Source: Aliamphritea hakodatensis
GTDB taxonomy: Bacteria; Pseudomonadota; Gammaproteobacteria; Pseudomonadales; Balneatricaceae
Length of the DNA: 64,000 nt
NCBI RefSeq assembly: GCF_024347195.1
Contig: NZ_AP025281.1
Location: 62,001 to 126,000, forward strand
Direction: 5' to 3'
Of this stretch, positions 26,041 through 33,804 are shown piece after piece; within the stretch, counting starts at the first letter, position 1, and every line of letters starts with the position of its first letter. Both the position numbers and the translations under genes were made by a program. Below the pieces are notes generated by a model, which saw only the letters and a program-made list of their open reading frames with translations, was not told the origin of the DNA and did not search any database.

Positions 26041-26252
26041 CTTCCCCTTATGCGAAGCCGAGCATTGCAGTGGCTGAATGATCAGTATCGCAAACTGTTT
26101 GAGAGCGCGTAGCGGTCGAGTTTTTGCGATGCCATTCAGACACGAAACGCGCAGGGTATCCGGCGTAGCCGGGCAAGCATTGGGGCGGCCTTTAGATTCT
26201 TAAGACCTTTAGCCGTTTAAAGGTCTTGAGTCGCGTAAGCGAAAAAGATCAT
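26041..26252 (-). repeat. Right copy of the inverted, hairpin-rich element
   Basis: Inverted counterpart of 24717-24943. The blocks AAGACCTTTAAACGGCTAAA, CTAAAGGCCGCCCCA, CCGGCTACGCCGGATACCCT and GCTCGGCTTCGC are shared almost unchanged. The large stem is kept but with other bases: CTGAATG/CATTCAG (26074-26080 / 26133-26139) and ATCGCAAA/TTTGCGAT (26087-26094 / 26123-26130). The outer hairpin is TCGC/GCGA (26231-26242) instead of TCGAC/GTCGA. Confidence 0.85.
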
Positions 26253-26325
26253 CCCAACTAAAAATTTCACACAAAAATAGCGACCGAGTAACCAACCCTA
26301 TTCCGACTCAAAAAAGAAAAATACC

Positions 26326-26356
26326 AAAAAAAACGGCCGCACAATGGCGACCGTTT
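26326..26356 (-). terminator. Intrinsic terminator of the his genes
   Basis: On the minus strand: stem AAACGGTCGC / GCGGCCGTTT (10 bp with one G-T pair), six-base loop, then eight T residues. Lies 18 bases after the hisF stop. Confidence 0.88.
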
Positions 26357-26374
26357 AATAGCAAAAAAGAGCGA

Positions 26375-27148
26375 TCAGAGGCGCACCTCGATCCCCTTCT
26401 CCTGCATGTACTTCTTGGCTTCCGGAATACTGTATTCATTGAAATGGAAGATAGACGCCGCAAGAACTGCATCAGCCTTACCTTCAATACAGCCATCAAC
26501 CAGGTGATCCAGATTACCAACCCCGCCGGAGGCGATAACCGGTACGTTAACCGCTTCGCTGATGGCACGGGTAACACCCAGATCGTAACCGTTCTTCACG
26601 CCGTCCTGATCCATAGATGTCAGCAGAATCTCTCCTGCTCCCAGATCAACCATCTTCTTCGCCCATTCAACCGCATCAATGCCGGTTGGCTTGCGGCCGC
26701 CGTGGGTGAAAATTTCCCACTTATCGGTTTCGCCAGGCTGGGAGACTTTCTTAGCGTCGATGGCCACTACGATGCACTGTGAGCCGAAACGCTCAGCCGC
26801 TTCGCGGACGAATTCAGGGTTGAATACCGCCGCACTGTTGATGGATACCTTGTCGGCACCGGCATTCAGCATGGTGCGGATATCGTCACAGGTACGGATG
26901 CCGCCGCCAACGGTTAACGGAATGAAGACCTGTGAAGCCATGCGTTCAACGGTGTGAACCATAGTGTCACGGCCTTCATGGGTGGCAGTGATGTCCAGAA
27001 AGGTGATTTCGTCAGCGCCCTGCTCGTCGTAGCGCTTGGCCACTTCAACCGGGTCGCCGGCGTCACGGATGTCGACGAACTGCACGCCTTTTACCACGCG
27101 GCCGTTTTCAACGTCTAAACAGGGAATAATGCGTTTTGCTAAAGCCAT
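26375..27148 (-). CDS. hisF: Imidazole glycerol phosphate synthase, cyclase subunit HisF
   Basis: 257 aa (beta-alpha)8 barrel. It uses ammonia from HisH to convert PRFAR to imidazole glycerol phosphate and AICAR. Catalytic Asp residues are in IIPCLDVENGRVVKG (N-terminal) and SMDQDGVKNGYD. The phosphate-binding VIASGGVGNLDH is present. It follows hisH by 11 bases. The usual hisA between them is absent. Confidence 0.97.
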   Translation of the reverse strand: MALAKRIIPCLDVENGRVVKGVQFVDIRDAGDPVEVAKRYDEQGADEITFLDITATHEGRDTMVHTVERMASQVFIPLTVGGGIRTCDDIRTMLNAGADKVSINSAAVFNPEFVREAAERFGSQCIVVAIDAKKVSQPGETDKWEIFTHGGRKPTGIDAVEWAKKMVDLGAGEILLTSMDQDGVKNGYDLGVTRAISEAVNVPVIASGGVGNLDHLVDGCIEGKADAVLAASIFHFNEYSIPEAKKYMQEKGIEVRL

Positions 27149-27159
27149 AATGCGTGCCC

Positions 27160-27804
27160 TTATACCTTGCCGTTCCAGCTGAGGAAGTTTTTCAGTAACT
27201 GCAGACCAACGGTATGGCTCTTTTCCGGGTGGAACTGTGTGGTGAACACGTTATCCCGGGCCATGGCGACATCGCAGTCCACCCCGTAACGGGTGCGGCC
27301 GGCAACCAGGTCCGCCTGCTGTGCTTTCACGTAGTAGCTGTGTACGAAGTAAAAGCGGCTGTCGTCCGGAATGTTCGCCCACAGAGGGTGGTCGATGGTC
27401 TGTGAAACCTGATTCCAGCCCATGTGCGGAACTTTCAGGCGCTCGCCCGCTTCTTCCAGTGCGTCACCGAAGTAGTTTACCCGGCCTTCGAAGTGGCCCA
27501 GGCAGTCAACGCCGCCGTTTTCTTCGGAGTGCTGCATCAGGGCCTGATAGCCCACGCAGATGCCCAGAAAAGGTTTGCCGGAGGCAATGGCTTCGGCCAC
27601 TTCCTGATCCACACCTAAACGGCGGATTTCAGCCATACAGTCGCGGATTGCGCCAACGCCGGGCAGCAATACCCGGTCGGCGGAGCGTACTTTATCAGGA
27701 TCAGCCGTGACCCATACTTCAACGCCGTCACCAACGTGTTCCAGCGCTTTGGCAACCGAGTGCAGGTTGCCCATGCCATAATCAATTACTGCAATCGTGC
27801 TCAT
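27160..27804 (-). CDS. hisH: Imidazole glycerol phosphate synthase, glutamine amidotransferase subunit HisH
   Basis: 214 aa class I amidotransferase. Catalytic Cys in PFLGICVGYQALM, His and Glu in TQFHPEKSH. It releases ammonia from glutamine and passes it to HisF. Start MSTIAVIDYGMGNLHSV is typical. It lies 22 bases downstream of hisB. Confidence 0.97.
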   Translation of the reverse strand: MSTIAVIDYGMGNLHSVAKALEHVGDGVEVWVTADPDKVRSADRVLLPGVGAIRDCMAEIRRLGVDQEVAEAIASGKPFLGICVGYQALMQHSEENGGVDCLGHFEGRVNYFGDALEEAGERLKVPHMGWNQVSQTIDHPLWANIPDDSRFYFVHSYYVKAQQADLVAGRTRYGVDCDVAMARDNVFTTQFHPEKSHTVGLQLLKNFLSWNGKV

Positions 27805-27826
27805 TACTGAACCTTACTCTGAATAA

Positions 27827-28420
27827 TTACAGGGAGCCCTTGGTAGAAGGAATCCGGTCGGCAGCACGGCTGTCGACTTCCAGTGCGTTACGCATCGCCC
27901 GGCCAAAGGCCTTGAAGATGGTTTCTGCCTGGTGGTGAGCATTAAAGCCCTTCAGGTTGTCGATATGCAGGGTCACGCCGGCGTGGTTGACGAAGCCCTG
28001 GAAGAATTCCCAGAACAGCTGTACGTCAAAGCGACCAATGTTGGCGCGGGTGAATTCAACCTTCATATCCAGACCCGGACGGCCGGAGAAGTCGATCACC
28101 ACGCGGGACAGTGCTTCGTCCAGCGGGCAGTAGGCATGGCCGTAACGCATGATGCCTTTTTTGTCGCCAACGGCCTGGGCAAATGCCTGACCCAACGTAA
28201 TACCGATATCTTCAACGGTGTGGTGGTCGTCGATATGGTTGTCACCTTTGGCGTGGATCTTCAGGTCGATCAGGCCATGACGGGCGATCTGATCCAGCAT
28301 GTGCTCTAAGAAAGGTACGCCGGTATCAACATCAAGTTGACCGGTACCGTCCAGATTAACGGCTACGCTGATCTGGGTTTCCAGGGTGTCACGGGTGACG
28401 GCGGCTTTACGTTCAGCCAT
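27827..28420 (-). CDS. hisB: Imidazoleglycerol-phosphate dehydratase HisB
   Basis: 197 aa, the monofunctional dehydratase without the phosphatase domain that is fused in enterobacteria. The two manganese-binding repeats are seen as FLEHMLDQIARHG with DNHIDDHHTVEDIGI, and as FVNHAGVTLHI with NAHHQAETIFKAFG. Seventh step of histidine synthesis. First gene of this three-gene cluster, facing the asmA-like gene across 337 bases. Confidence 0.97.
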   Translation of the reverse strand: MAERKAAVTRDTLETQISVAVNLDGTGQLDVDTGVPFLEHMLDQIARHGLIDLKIHAKGDNHIDDHHTVEDIGITLGQAFAQAVGDKKGIMRYGHAYCPLDEALSRVVIDFSGRPGLDMKVEFTRANIGRFDVQLFWEFFQGFVNHAGVTLHIDNLKGFNAHHQAETIFKAFGRAMRNALEVDSRAADRIPSTKGSL

Positions 28421-28757
28421 TGTTGCTCTCCGCTTGGCGAATAATGCAGCGCGTCATGCTCGTATGCGGCTGCAGTATCCATGCTAGTAATTTGGCTGGA
28501 AAGGCTAAGTTTCCAGAGGGCGCATTATACCCGCATTGTGCAGAGAATGCGCACCTCTTGATTACACTTTCGATATGCAGCCCGGTGGCTTTGTTAATAC
28601 CGTGCCGGGGTTATTTAAGGATACCTGCCCACCGGCCGGGAAAATTACCCTCTGTTAAGATTTTCTTAATGCCTGACAGCTACTATCTAAGGGGTTATCA
28701 TTCTTTATTAAACAGCTCTGCTTTCAGTTGGTTAGCGCTGAGCACCAAGGAGGATTC
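28421..28757. other. Divergent promoter region between hisB and the AsmA-family gene
   Basis: 337 gene-free bases. One inverted repeat, GCGCATT / AATGCGC (28520-28526 / 28546-28552), may be an operator or hairpin. An AAGGAGG ribosome site lies at the right end for the asmA-like gene. No run of His codons typical of a his leader peptide was found. Confidence 0.55.
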
Positions 28758-30953
28758 ATGAAGACGTTATTGAAGCTGGTTGGCGGTTTAGTCGCCCTGC
28801 TGGTCGTGTTGGTGGTAGCTGGCGGGATACTGCTCGGCACCCTGTTTGACCCGAACGAATACAAGCAGGAAATCCAGACACTGGCGCTGGATAACGGCGG
28901 CGTGGAATTAAAAATCGGCGGCGATATCGACTGGTCGGTCTTCCCGTGGCTGGGCCTGAAAATTAATCAGATTCAGGTGAATTACCCGGGCAAGCCGCAG
29001 TTTGCTTCACTGAATCAGGCGCAGGTGGCCGTTGAGTTACCCGCCCTGCTGTCCGGCAATGTGAAAATGAAAAGCGTGGTGCTGGACGGCCTGACGCTGG
29101 ATCTGATTGCTGAATCCCCGACTGATAATAACTGGTCTGTTCCACAGACCGCTGATGCTACCGGCAGCTCTGCAGCAGAGCCGGCGGCAGACAGCGGTAC
29201 CGGCACCGCAGATGCTTCAGCCGATTCCGGCGCCGCACTGGGACTGGATATCGAGAGCATTGCGATTACCAATGGCCAACTGACCTACACCGATAAAACT
29301 GCAGACAGTAAAGTTCTCCTGAATGATCTGAATGTGACCTCCGGTAAGGTGGTGACCAATGCCTTCTTCCCTGCCCAGCTGAGCTTTAATGCAGAGCAGT
29401 ATCAGGGCAGCGAGAAACAAATGACGGTGGCGGCTAAACTGGACGCTCAGTTCTTTCTGGATCTGGCACAGCAGCAATATCAGGTTAAAGGCCTGACCAG
29501 CACCCTGGGATTACAGGGCGCAGCCTTTAACGGTAAAACCGTACCGCTGGAGCTGAATGCAGATATTACCGCAGACGTTGCTAACCAGCAGGTCAGCCTG
29601 CAGGGCCTGAGCCTGAAACTGGCGAATCTGGCGGCGAACGGAAATGTCACGGTGAATGATTTTGCCAAGCCGGCGTTCAGCGGTGATCTGGCGGTGGCCA
29701 GCTTTGAACTGAATGCTTTAATGGACGCGCTGGGTCAGGCGGCGGTTGAAACCACGGATCCGAATGTACTGAAAGCGATCAGCCTGAACACCAAACTGGC
29801 AGGCCCGGCCAATACGCTGGTGATGGAACAGTTACAGCTGAAGCTGGATGACACCACTTTTAACGGCCAGCTGGCGTATAACCTGATGGACGGCGCACTG
29901 GCGCTGAACCTGAAGGGTGACAGCATTGATGCTGACCGTTATCTGCCACCAAAGGCTGAAGGTGAAGCTGCATCGGGTGATGCAGCAACGGCGAACAGCG
30001 AAGCGGCTCCGGCCAAAACTGGCGGTGAACGTTATTCCAAAGAGCCGGTGATTCCGGTCGAACCGCTGGTGGGCCTGAATCTGGATGCCACTCTGGGCCT
30101 GCAGAAGCTGCTGATCTCCGGCCTGACGGTGAATAACATCCTGCTGGATGTGTCTGCCCACGGCGGTCTGGTGAAAGCCAGCAAGATCAATGCTGATCTG
30201 TATGGCGGTACCGTGCGTAACAGTGTCACGCTGGATGTGCGTAAAACGCCGGTGCAGATGAACACTAAAAAGAACATCAGCAATATCCAGATTGGCGACC
30301 TGCTGAAAGATCTGGCCCAGGTTGACCGTATTACCGGTTCCCTGAGCAGCAAGTCTGATGTGAATACCCGTGGCCGTTCTGTGTATGATATCGTCAACAG
30401 CATGACCGGTACCGCATCGGTGAACATGAAAGATGGTGAAATCAAAGGCATCGGCATCGCCCAGACTATCTGTCAGGGCTTCAATTCCGTTGGCAGCCTG
30501 GGGCTGAATACTGAACAGGTTGACCAGTCCACGCCGTTTGCCAACCTGAACGGTAACTTTAAGATCAAGAACGGCCTTGTGGATAACCGTGATCTGAAGG
30601 CGGAACTGGACGCCATTACCGTCAAAGGTGCCGGTCAGGTCAATGTACCGGCCTCGAACCTGGATTACCGTCTGGGCCTGACCATTGAAGAAAACCTGTT
30701 CAAGCAGACCTGTTCGGTGAATAACGCTCTGGAAGGTGTTGAATGGCCGGTTGACTGTAAAGGCAGCTTTGATGATGATCCGGCTCAGCTGTGTAAGCCT
30801 GATCTGAGTGTGATCGAAGATGTGATCAAGGCCCAGCTGAAGAAAAAACTGAAAGCCGAGGTGGAAACCAAGGCGAAAGAAAAAGTGGAAGAAGCCCTGC
30901 AGGACAAGCTGGGTGACGAAGCCAAAGGCTTAATAAAAGGGCTGTTCAATTAA
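28758..30953 (+). CDS. AsmA-family inner-membrane-anchored protein
   Basis: 731 aa, start at ATG 28758 behind AAGGAGG. One N-terminal membrane helix, then a long periplasmic beta-strand-rich body (AsmA repeats, e.g. DIDWSVFPWLGLKINQIQV near residue 55) with an Ala/Asp/Ser-rich linker at about 130-165. The C-terminal AsmA domain is about 430-690. The end is a charged helix rich in Lys and Glu. AsmA-like proteins take part in lipid transport between membranes. mutY follows without a convincing promoter, so the two are probably co-transcribed. Confidence 0.88.
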   Translation: MKTLLKLVGGLVALLVVLVVAGGILLGTLFDPNEYKQEIQTLALDNGGVELKIGGDIDWSVFPWLGLKINQIQVNYPGKPQFASLNQAQVAVELPALLSGNVKMKSVVLDGLTLDLIAESPTDNNWSVPQTADATGSSAAEPAADSGTGTADASADSGAALGLDIESIAITNGQLTYTDKTADSKVLLNDLNVTSGKVVTNAFFPAQLSFNAEQYQGSEKQMTVAAKLDAQFFLDLAQQQYQVKGLTSTLGLQGAAFNGKTVPLELNADITADVANQQVSLQGLSLKLANLAANGNVTVNDFAKPAFSGDLAVASFELNALMDALGQAAVETTDPNVLKAISLNTKLAGPANTLVMEQLQLKLDDTTFNGQLAYNLMDGALALNLKGDSIDADRYLPPKAEGEAASGDAATANSEAAPAKTGGERYSKEPVIPVEPLVGLNLDATLGLQKLLISGLTVNNILLDVSAHGGLVKASKINADLYGGTVRNSVTLDVRKTPVQMNTKKNISNIQIGDLLKDLAQVDRITGSLSSKSDVNTRGRSVYDIVNSMTGTASVNMKDGEIKGIGIAQTICQGFNSVGSLGLNTEQVDQSTPFANLNGNFKIKNGLVDNRDLKAELDAITVKGAGQVNVPASNLDYRLGLTIEENLFKQTCSVNNALEGVEWPVDCKGSFDDDPAQLCKPDLSVIEDVIKAQLKKKLKAEVETKAKEKVEEALQDKLGDEAKGLIKGLFN

Positions 30954-31020
30954 CACCGCAATTAACCGTTCAGAACAAGACTCTGTATCTGATGTAATCC
31001 GGCCGCCGTTCGCGGCGGCC

Positions 31021-32037
31021 GTGCTCGACTGGTTTGATCAGCATGGCCGTCATGATTTGCCATGGCAGGCTGAGAAAACTGCCTATTTCACCTGGTTATC
31101 TGAAATCATGCTGCAGCAGACGCAGGTAACCACGGTGATCCCCTATTTTCAGCAATTCCGTGAGCAGTTCCCGACCGTGCAGGATCTGGCTGCTGCGGAT
31201 ATTGATGACGTGCTGCATCTGTGGACCGGCCTGGGGTATTACGCCCGGGCGCGGAACCTGCATAAAGCCGCCAAAATGGTGGTCAGCGATTTCGGCGGTG
31301 AGTTTCCGGTGGATGTTGATGAGCTGGAGAGCCTGCCGGGAATTGGCCGTTCCACCGCCGGCGCCATTTCATCCATTGCCGGTGGCCGGCGCGCCGCGAT
31401 TCTCGATGGCAATGTAAAACGGGTACTGGCCCGGTATTACGCTGTGGAAGGCTGGCCCGGAAACACTAAGGTGATGCAGGCGCTGTGGGAATACGCCGAG
31501 CGTAATACCCCTGCCAGTCGCTGCGGTGACTATACTCAGGCGATGATGGACATGGGGGCTACGCTCTGTACCCGCAGTAAACCTGCCTGTCTGCTGTGTC
31601 CGTTACAGACCGGTTGTCAGGCACTGGCGCAGAACCGTACCCATGAGCTGCCAGCTTCAAGGCCGAAGAAGGTCCTGCCGGTGAAGCAAACCCTGATGCT
31701 GATCATAACGGATGCAGATAACAACGTACTTCTGTATCAGCGTCCGCCGACGGGCCTGTGGGGCGGGCTGTGGAGTTTGCCGCAAACTCAGGATCTGCGG
31801 GATGCCGAGCAGGAAACCGGGCTGGCGCTTGATTTGGACAGCGCTGAGGCGGCGGCCCCTTTGCGGCACACATTCAGCCATTTTCATCTGGATATTACCC
31901 CGATGCAGGTGACGTTACGCAATACCCCTACAAATCATGTCATGGAAGGCGCCGCGACACTCTGGTATAACATCAGCCAACCGCAAAAGATTGGCCTGGC
32001 AGCCCCGGTTAAGAAGCTGCTGCAGGCACGTAAGTAA
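31021..32037 (+). CDS. mutY: Adenine DNA glycosylase MutY (start codon uncertain)
   Basis: 338 aa from GTG 31021. It removes adenine mispaired with 8-oxoguanine. The catalytic core has SEIMLQQTQVTTVIPYF, the helix-hairpin-helix LPGIGRSTAGAIS, and the catalytic Asp in AILDGNVKRVL. The 4Fe-4S cluster is C-x6-C-x2-C-x5-C in LCTRSKPACLLCPLQTGC, and the C-terminal Nudix-like domain has RHTFSHFHLDI. The frame is open upstream (…VIRPPFAAA) but has no ATG, GTG or TTG there. GTG 31021 has no ribosome site and directly follows a TTCG-loop hairpin. Known MutY proteins begin about ten residues earlier, so a rare ATT or ATC start is possible. Confidence 0.93.
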   Translation: MLDWFDQHGRHDLPWQAEKTAYFTWLSEIMLQQTQVTTVIPYFQQFREQFPTVQDLAAADIDDVLHLWTGLGYYARARNLHKAAKMVVSDFGGEFPVDVDELESLPGIGRSTAGAISSIAGGRRAAILDGNVKRVLARYYAVEGWPGNTKVMQALWEYAERNTPASRCGDYTQAMMDMGATLCTRSKPACLLCPLQTGCQALAQNRTHELPASRPKKVLPVKQTLMLIITDADNNVLLYQRPPTGLWGGLWSLPQTQDLRDAEQETGLALDLDSAEAAAPLRHTFSHFHLDITPMQVTLRNTPTNHVMEGAATLWYNISQPQKIGLAAPVKKLLQARK

Positions 32038-32051
32038 TTCTGGAGAACATC

Positions 32052-32324
32052 ATGACCCGCACCGTAATGTGCCGTAAGTACAAAGAAGAGCTGGAAGGTC
32101 TGGATAACCCGCCGTACCCGGGCCCAAAAGGTAAGGACATTTACGATACCGTGTCCAAAAAAGCCTGGCAGGAATGGACTAATCACCAGACCATGATCAT
32201 TAATGAGAAGCATCTCAGCATGATGGACCCGAAGACCCGTGAATTCCTGCAGTCTGAATTACAGAAATTCCTCGACGGTGACGATTACGAAAAGGCTGAA
32301 GGTTACGTTCCGCCATCCAAGTGA
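32052..32324 (+). CDS. yggX: Fe(2+)-trafficking protein YggX
   Basis: 90 aa, begins MTRTVMCRKYKEELEGLD with the single conserved Cys7. It protects iron-sulfur proteins, including MutY, from oxidative damage. It starts 14 bases after mutY, the conserved mutY-yggX pair of gammaproteobacteria. It ends 127 bases before tRNA-Phe. Confidence 0.96.
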   Translation: MTRTVMCRKYKEELEGLDNPPYPGPKGKDIYDTVSKKAWQEWTNHQTMIINEKHLSMMDPKTREFLQSELQKFLDGDDYEKAEGYVPPSK

Positions 32325-32451
32325 TCATTTTTTGAGCGTTTTAACTGGCGGATTTCATAAACAAATCCTCTGTTTCGGCAAGATTGCAGAAAAGCGCTAA
32401 TTAGCGGTTGACACTGCGCCGGGAAATCAGTTTAATACGCACCTCTTAAGT

Positions 32452-32527
32452 GCCCGGATAGCTCAGTCGGTAGAGCAGAGGATTGAAAATCCTCGTGTCC
32501 GTGGTTCGATTCCGCGTCCGGGCACCA
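32452..32527 (+). tRNA. tRNA-Phe (GAA)
   Basis: 76 bases with encoded CCA. Acceptor stem GCCCGGA / TCCGGGC, D-arm with AGCTCAGTCGGTAGAGC, anticodon loop TTGAAAA (anticodon GAA at 32485-32487), T-arm CGTGG TTCGATT CCGCG. It differs from E. coli tRNA-Phe at only a few stem positions, all paired. It is followed at once by the 3'-end repeat array. Confidence 0.98.
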
Positions 32528-33121
32528 CTTAAGAATTCCGATTAAGCCTCGTTATTTCAGAAATGATAAACGGGGCTTTTTTGTGTCTGAAATTTGGCGC
32601 GTCGTGGTTCGGCTTATTCGACATCTGGCGTCCGGGCACCACTTAAGAATTCCGATTAAGCCTCGTTATTTCAGAAATGATAAACGGGGCTTTTTTGTGT
32701 CTGAAATTCCCGGACACGCAACCAAACCTGGTTCGATTATTCGCTGCGCTCACCCTGCGGGCCATTGTCGCAAGCTCCGATGTTTTAATACGCTGCGCGT
32801 ATTGATCCGCGTCCGGGCACCACTTAAGAAAAAGATATCCTGACAAATCTTGTAACAGAGAGTGTTGGGATTTTTTTGCCTGAAATTTGGCGCGTCGTGG
32901 TTCGGCTTATTCGACATCTGGCGTCCGGGCACCACTTAAGAATTCCGATTAAGCCTCGTTATTTCAGAAATGATAAACGGGGCTTTTTTGTGTCTGAAAT
33001 TTGGCGCGTCGTGGTTCGGCTTACTTCGGCTGACACAAAAGCAGGCGTCCGGGCACCACTTAAGAGCTCATATCAAGCTTTGTGATCTCTGCTAAGAGAA
33101 AACGGGGCTTTTTTATTTAAC
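32516..33121 (+). repeat. Tandem array of tRNA-Phe 3' ends, each with a following terminator-like segment
   Basis: The 3' end of tRNA-Phe, GTCCGGGCACCACTTAAG including CCA and six following bases, occurs five times. Copies begin at 32516 (the real tRNA), 32630, 32811, 32923 and 33047, spaced 114, 181, 112 and 124 bases. Units 1, 2 and 4 share a terminator with AATTCCGATTAAGCCTCG upstream; units 3 and 5 have different hairpin segments but the same layout. Several units also repeat a T-arm-like GTGGTTCG before the next 3' end. Similar in plan to the 178-bp rtT repeats after E. coli tyrT. Confidence 0.92.
32545..32582 (+). terminator. tRNA-Phe terminator (copy 1 of a repeated terminator)
   Basis: Stem AGCCTCGTT / AACGGGGCT with an imperfect middle, followed by six T residues. 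Near-identical copies end at about 32695 and 32989, and a variant ends at about 33116. Confidence 0.82.
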
Positions 33122-33156
33122 GTGATAGTCCATTGCCCTGTGTCTGCCGGGCAGAT

Positions 33157-33591
33157 TCAGTTCACAATTCTCAGAATCTGGGTCAGCTGTTGCTGTTTAC
33201 CATAGACCATATCCGCCAGCGTATATTTATCCAGCACCTGTAAAAATGCCTGAGCGGCTTCCTGCAGCATGCCATGTAGCTGGCAGACCCCCTGAATCTG
33301 ACAGCGGGGTTCCTGACAATTGAAAATATCCAGATCCCGTTCCAGCAATCTTACGAGGCTTCCCAGATTAATCTCCTCTGCGGGTTTTCCCAACTGAAAA
33401 CCACCACCTTTGCCGCGCCGTGTTTCCAGATATCCGGCTTTACCCAGCTGGTGAACGATTTTGCCGATATGGTTTGGAGACAGACCATAGGCTGCACAGA
33501 CTGATTCTTTAGTGGCTAATTCATTTTCAGGCATGACCGCCAGATAGGTAAGCAAACGTAAACCGTAGTCTGTGTATCGGGTTAACTGCAT
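33157..33591 (-). CDS. nsrR: Nitric oxide-sensing repressor NsrR (Rrf2 family)
   Basis: 144 aa. N-terminal winged helix MQLTRYTDYGLRLLTYL. The three cluster cysteines are Cys92, Cys97 and Cys103 (NCQEPRCQIQGVC), one residue off the E. coli numbering. NsrR carries an iron-sulfur cluster that NO destroys, releasing repression. It is divergent from nirK and an NsrR-like box lies 24 bases before its start, so it probably represses itself as well. Confidence 0.94.
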   Translation of the reverse strand: MQLTRYTDYGLRLLTYLAVMPENELATKESVCAAYGLSPNHIGKIVHQLGKAGYLETRRGKGGGFQLGKPAEEINLGSLVRLLERDLDIFNCQEPRCQIQGVCQLHGMLQEAAQAFLQVLDKYTLADMVYGKQQQLTQILRIVN

Positions 33592-33614
33592 CGGTCAGTG
33601 CCTTTATGAAATTA

Positions 33615-33637
33615 AACATGCATCCAGTATACATTTT
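33615..33637 (-). promoter_or_regulatory. Second, weaker NsrR-like box near nsrR
   Basis: AACATGCAT, five bases, ATACATTTT: same half-site spacing as the strong box, with mismatches to the AAGATGYAT consensus. It is next to the nsrR start, consistent with autoregulation. Confidence 0.55.
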
Positions 33638-33641
33638 ATTA

Positions 33642-33664
33642 AAGATGTATATATAATGCATCTT
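33642..33664 (+). promoter_or_regulatory. NsrR box overlapping the nirK promoter
   Basis: AAGATGTAT, five bases, ATGCATCTT: an almost perfect dyad matching the known NsrR consensus. It contains a perfect TATAAT (33652-33657) that could be the nirK -10 element, so bound NsrR would block RNA polymerase directly. Leader to the nirK start is about 140 bases. Confidence 0.88.
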
Positions 33665-33804
33665 AAGTGAGCTTGTCCCTGCCGAATCAGGCTAAATAAT
33701 GTCGGACAGCGGCTGAACGGATCTGGCCGGGAAAGCTTACTTATTCTGCAATGTATCTTGCGGCTCAGTTAATGGATTAACGCTTAAACGAAAAGGACAC
33801 AGTT

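Noticed and set aside
25855..26112. An 85-codon plus-strand frame beginning MKKCIIQSIFINN
   Set aside because: It overlaps the end of the interrupted accessory gene, then runs into the right inverted repeat. It has no ribosome site, and its composition changes abruptly at the repeat.
24717..26252. Integron cassette with attC ends, or a retron
   Set aside because: No GTTRRRY-type core sites and no integrase in the window; no reverse transcriptase for a retron. The ends are an inverted pair of one element, not direct attC copies.
31001..31020. Hairpin before mutY as a terminator of the AsmA-family gene
   Set aside because: The stem is strong but no T-run follows; the mutY frame begins at once. 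Treated as a structural feature of the mutY start instead.
32583..32843. Short frames inside the tRNA 3'-end array (also near 32876-33085)
   Set aside because: They arise from the repeated non-coding units and share the same artificial peptide (e.g. FGASWFGL-like); no ribosome site.
32510..33060. Phage or island attachment sites at tRNA-Phe
   Set aside because: Copies of the tRNA 3' end are normal att material, but here five lie within 600 bases with no integrase or cargo between them.
32516..33121. CRISPR-like array
   Set aside because: The repeated unit is the tRNA 3' end plus a terminator, spacing is irregular and much longer than CRISPR spacers, and there are no cas genes.
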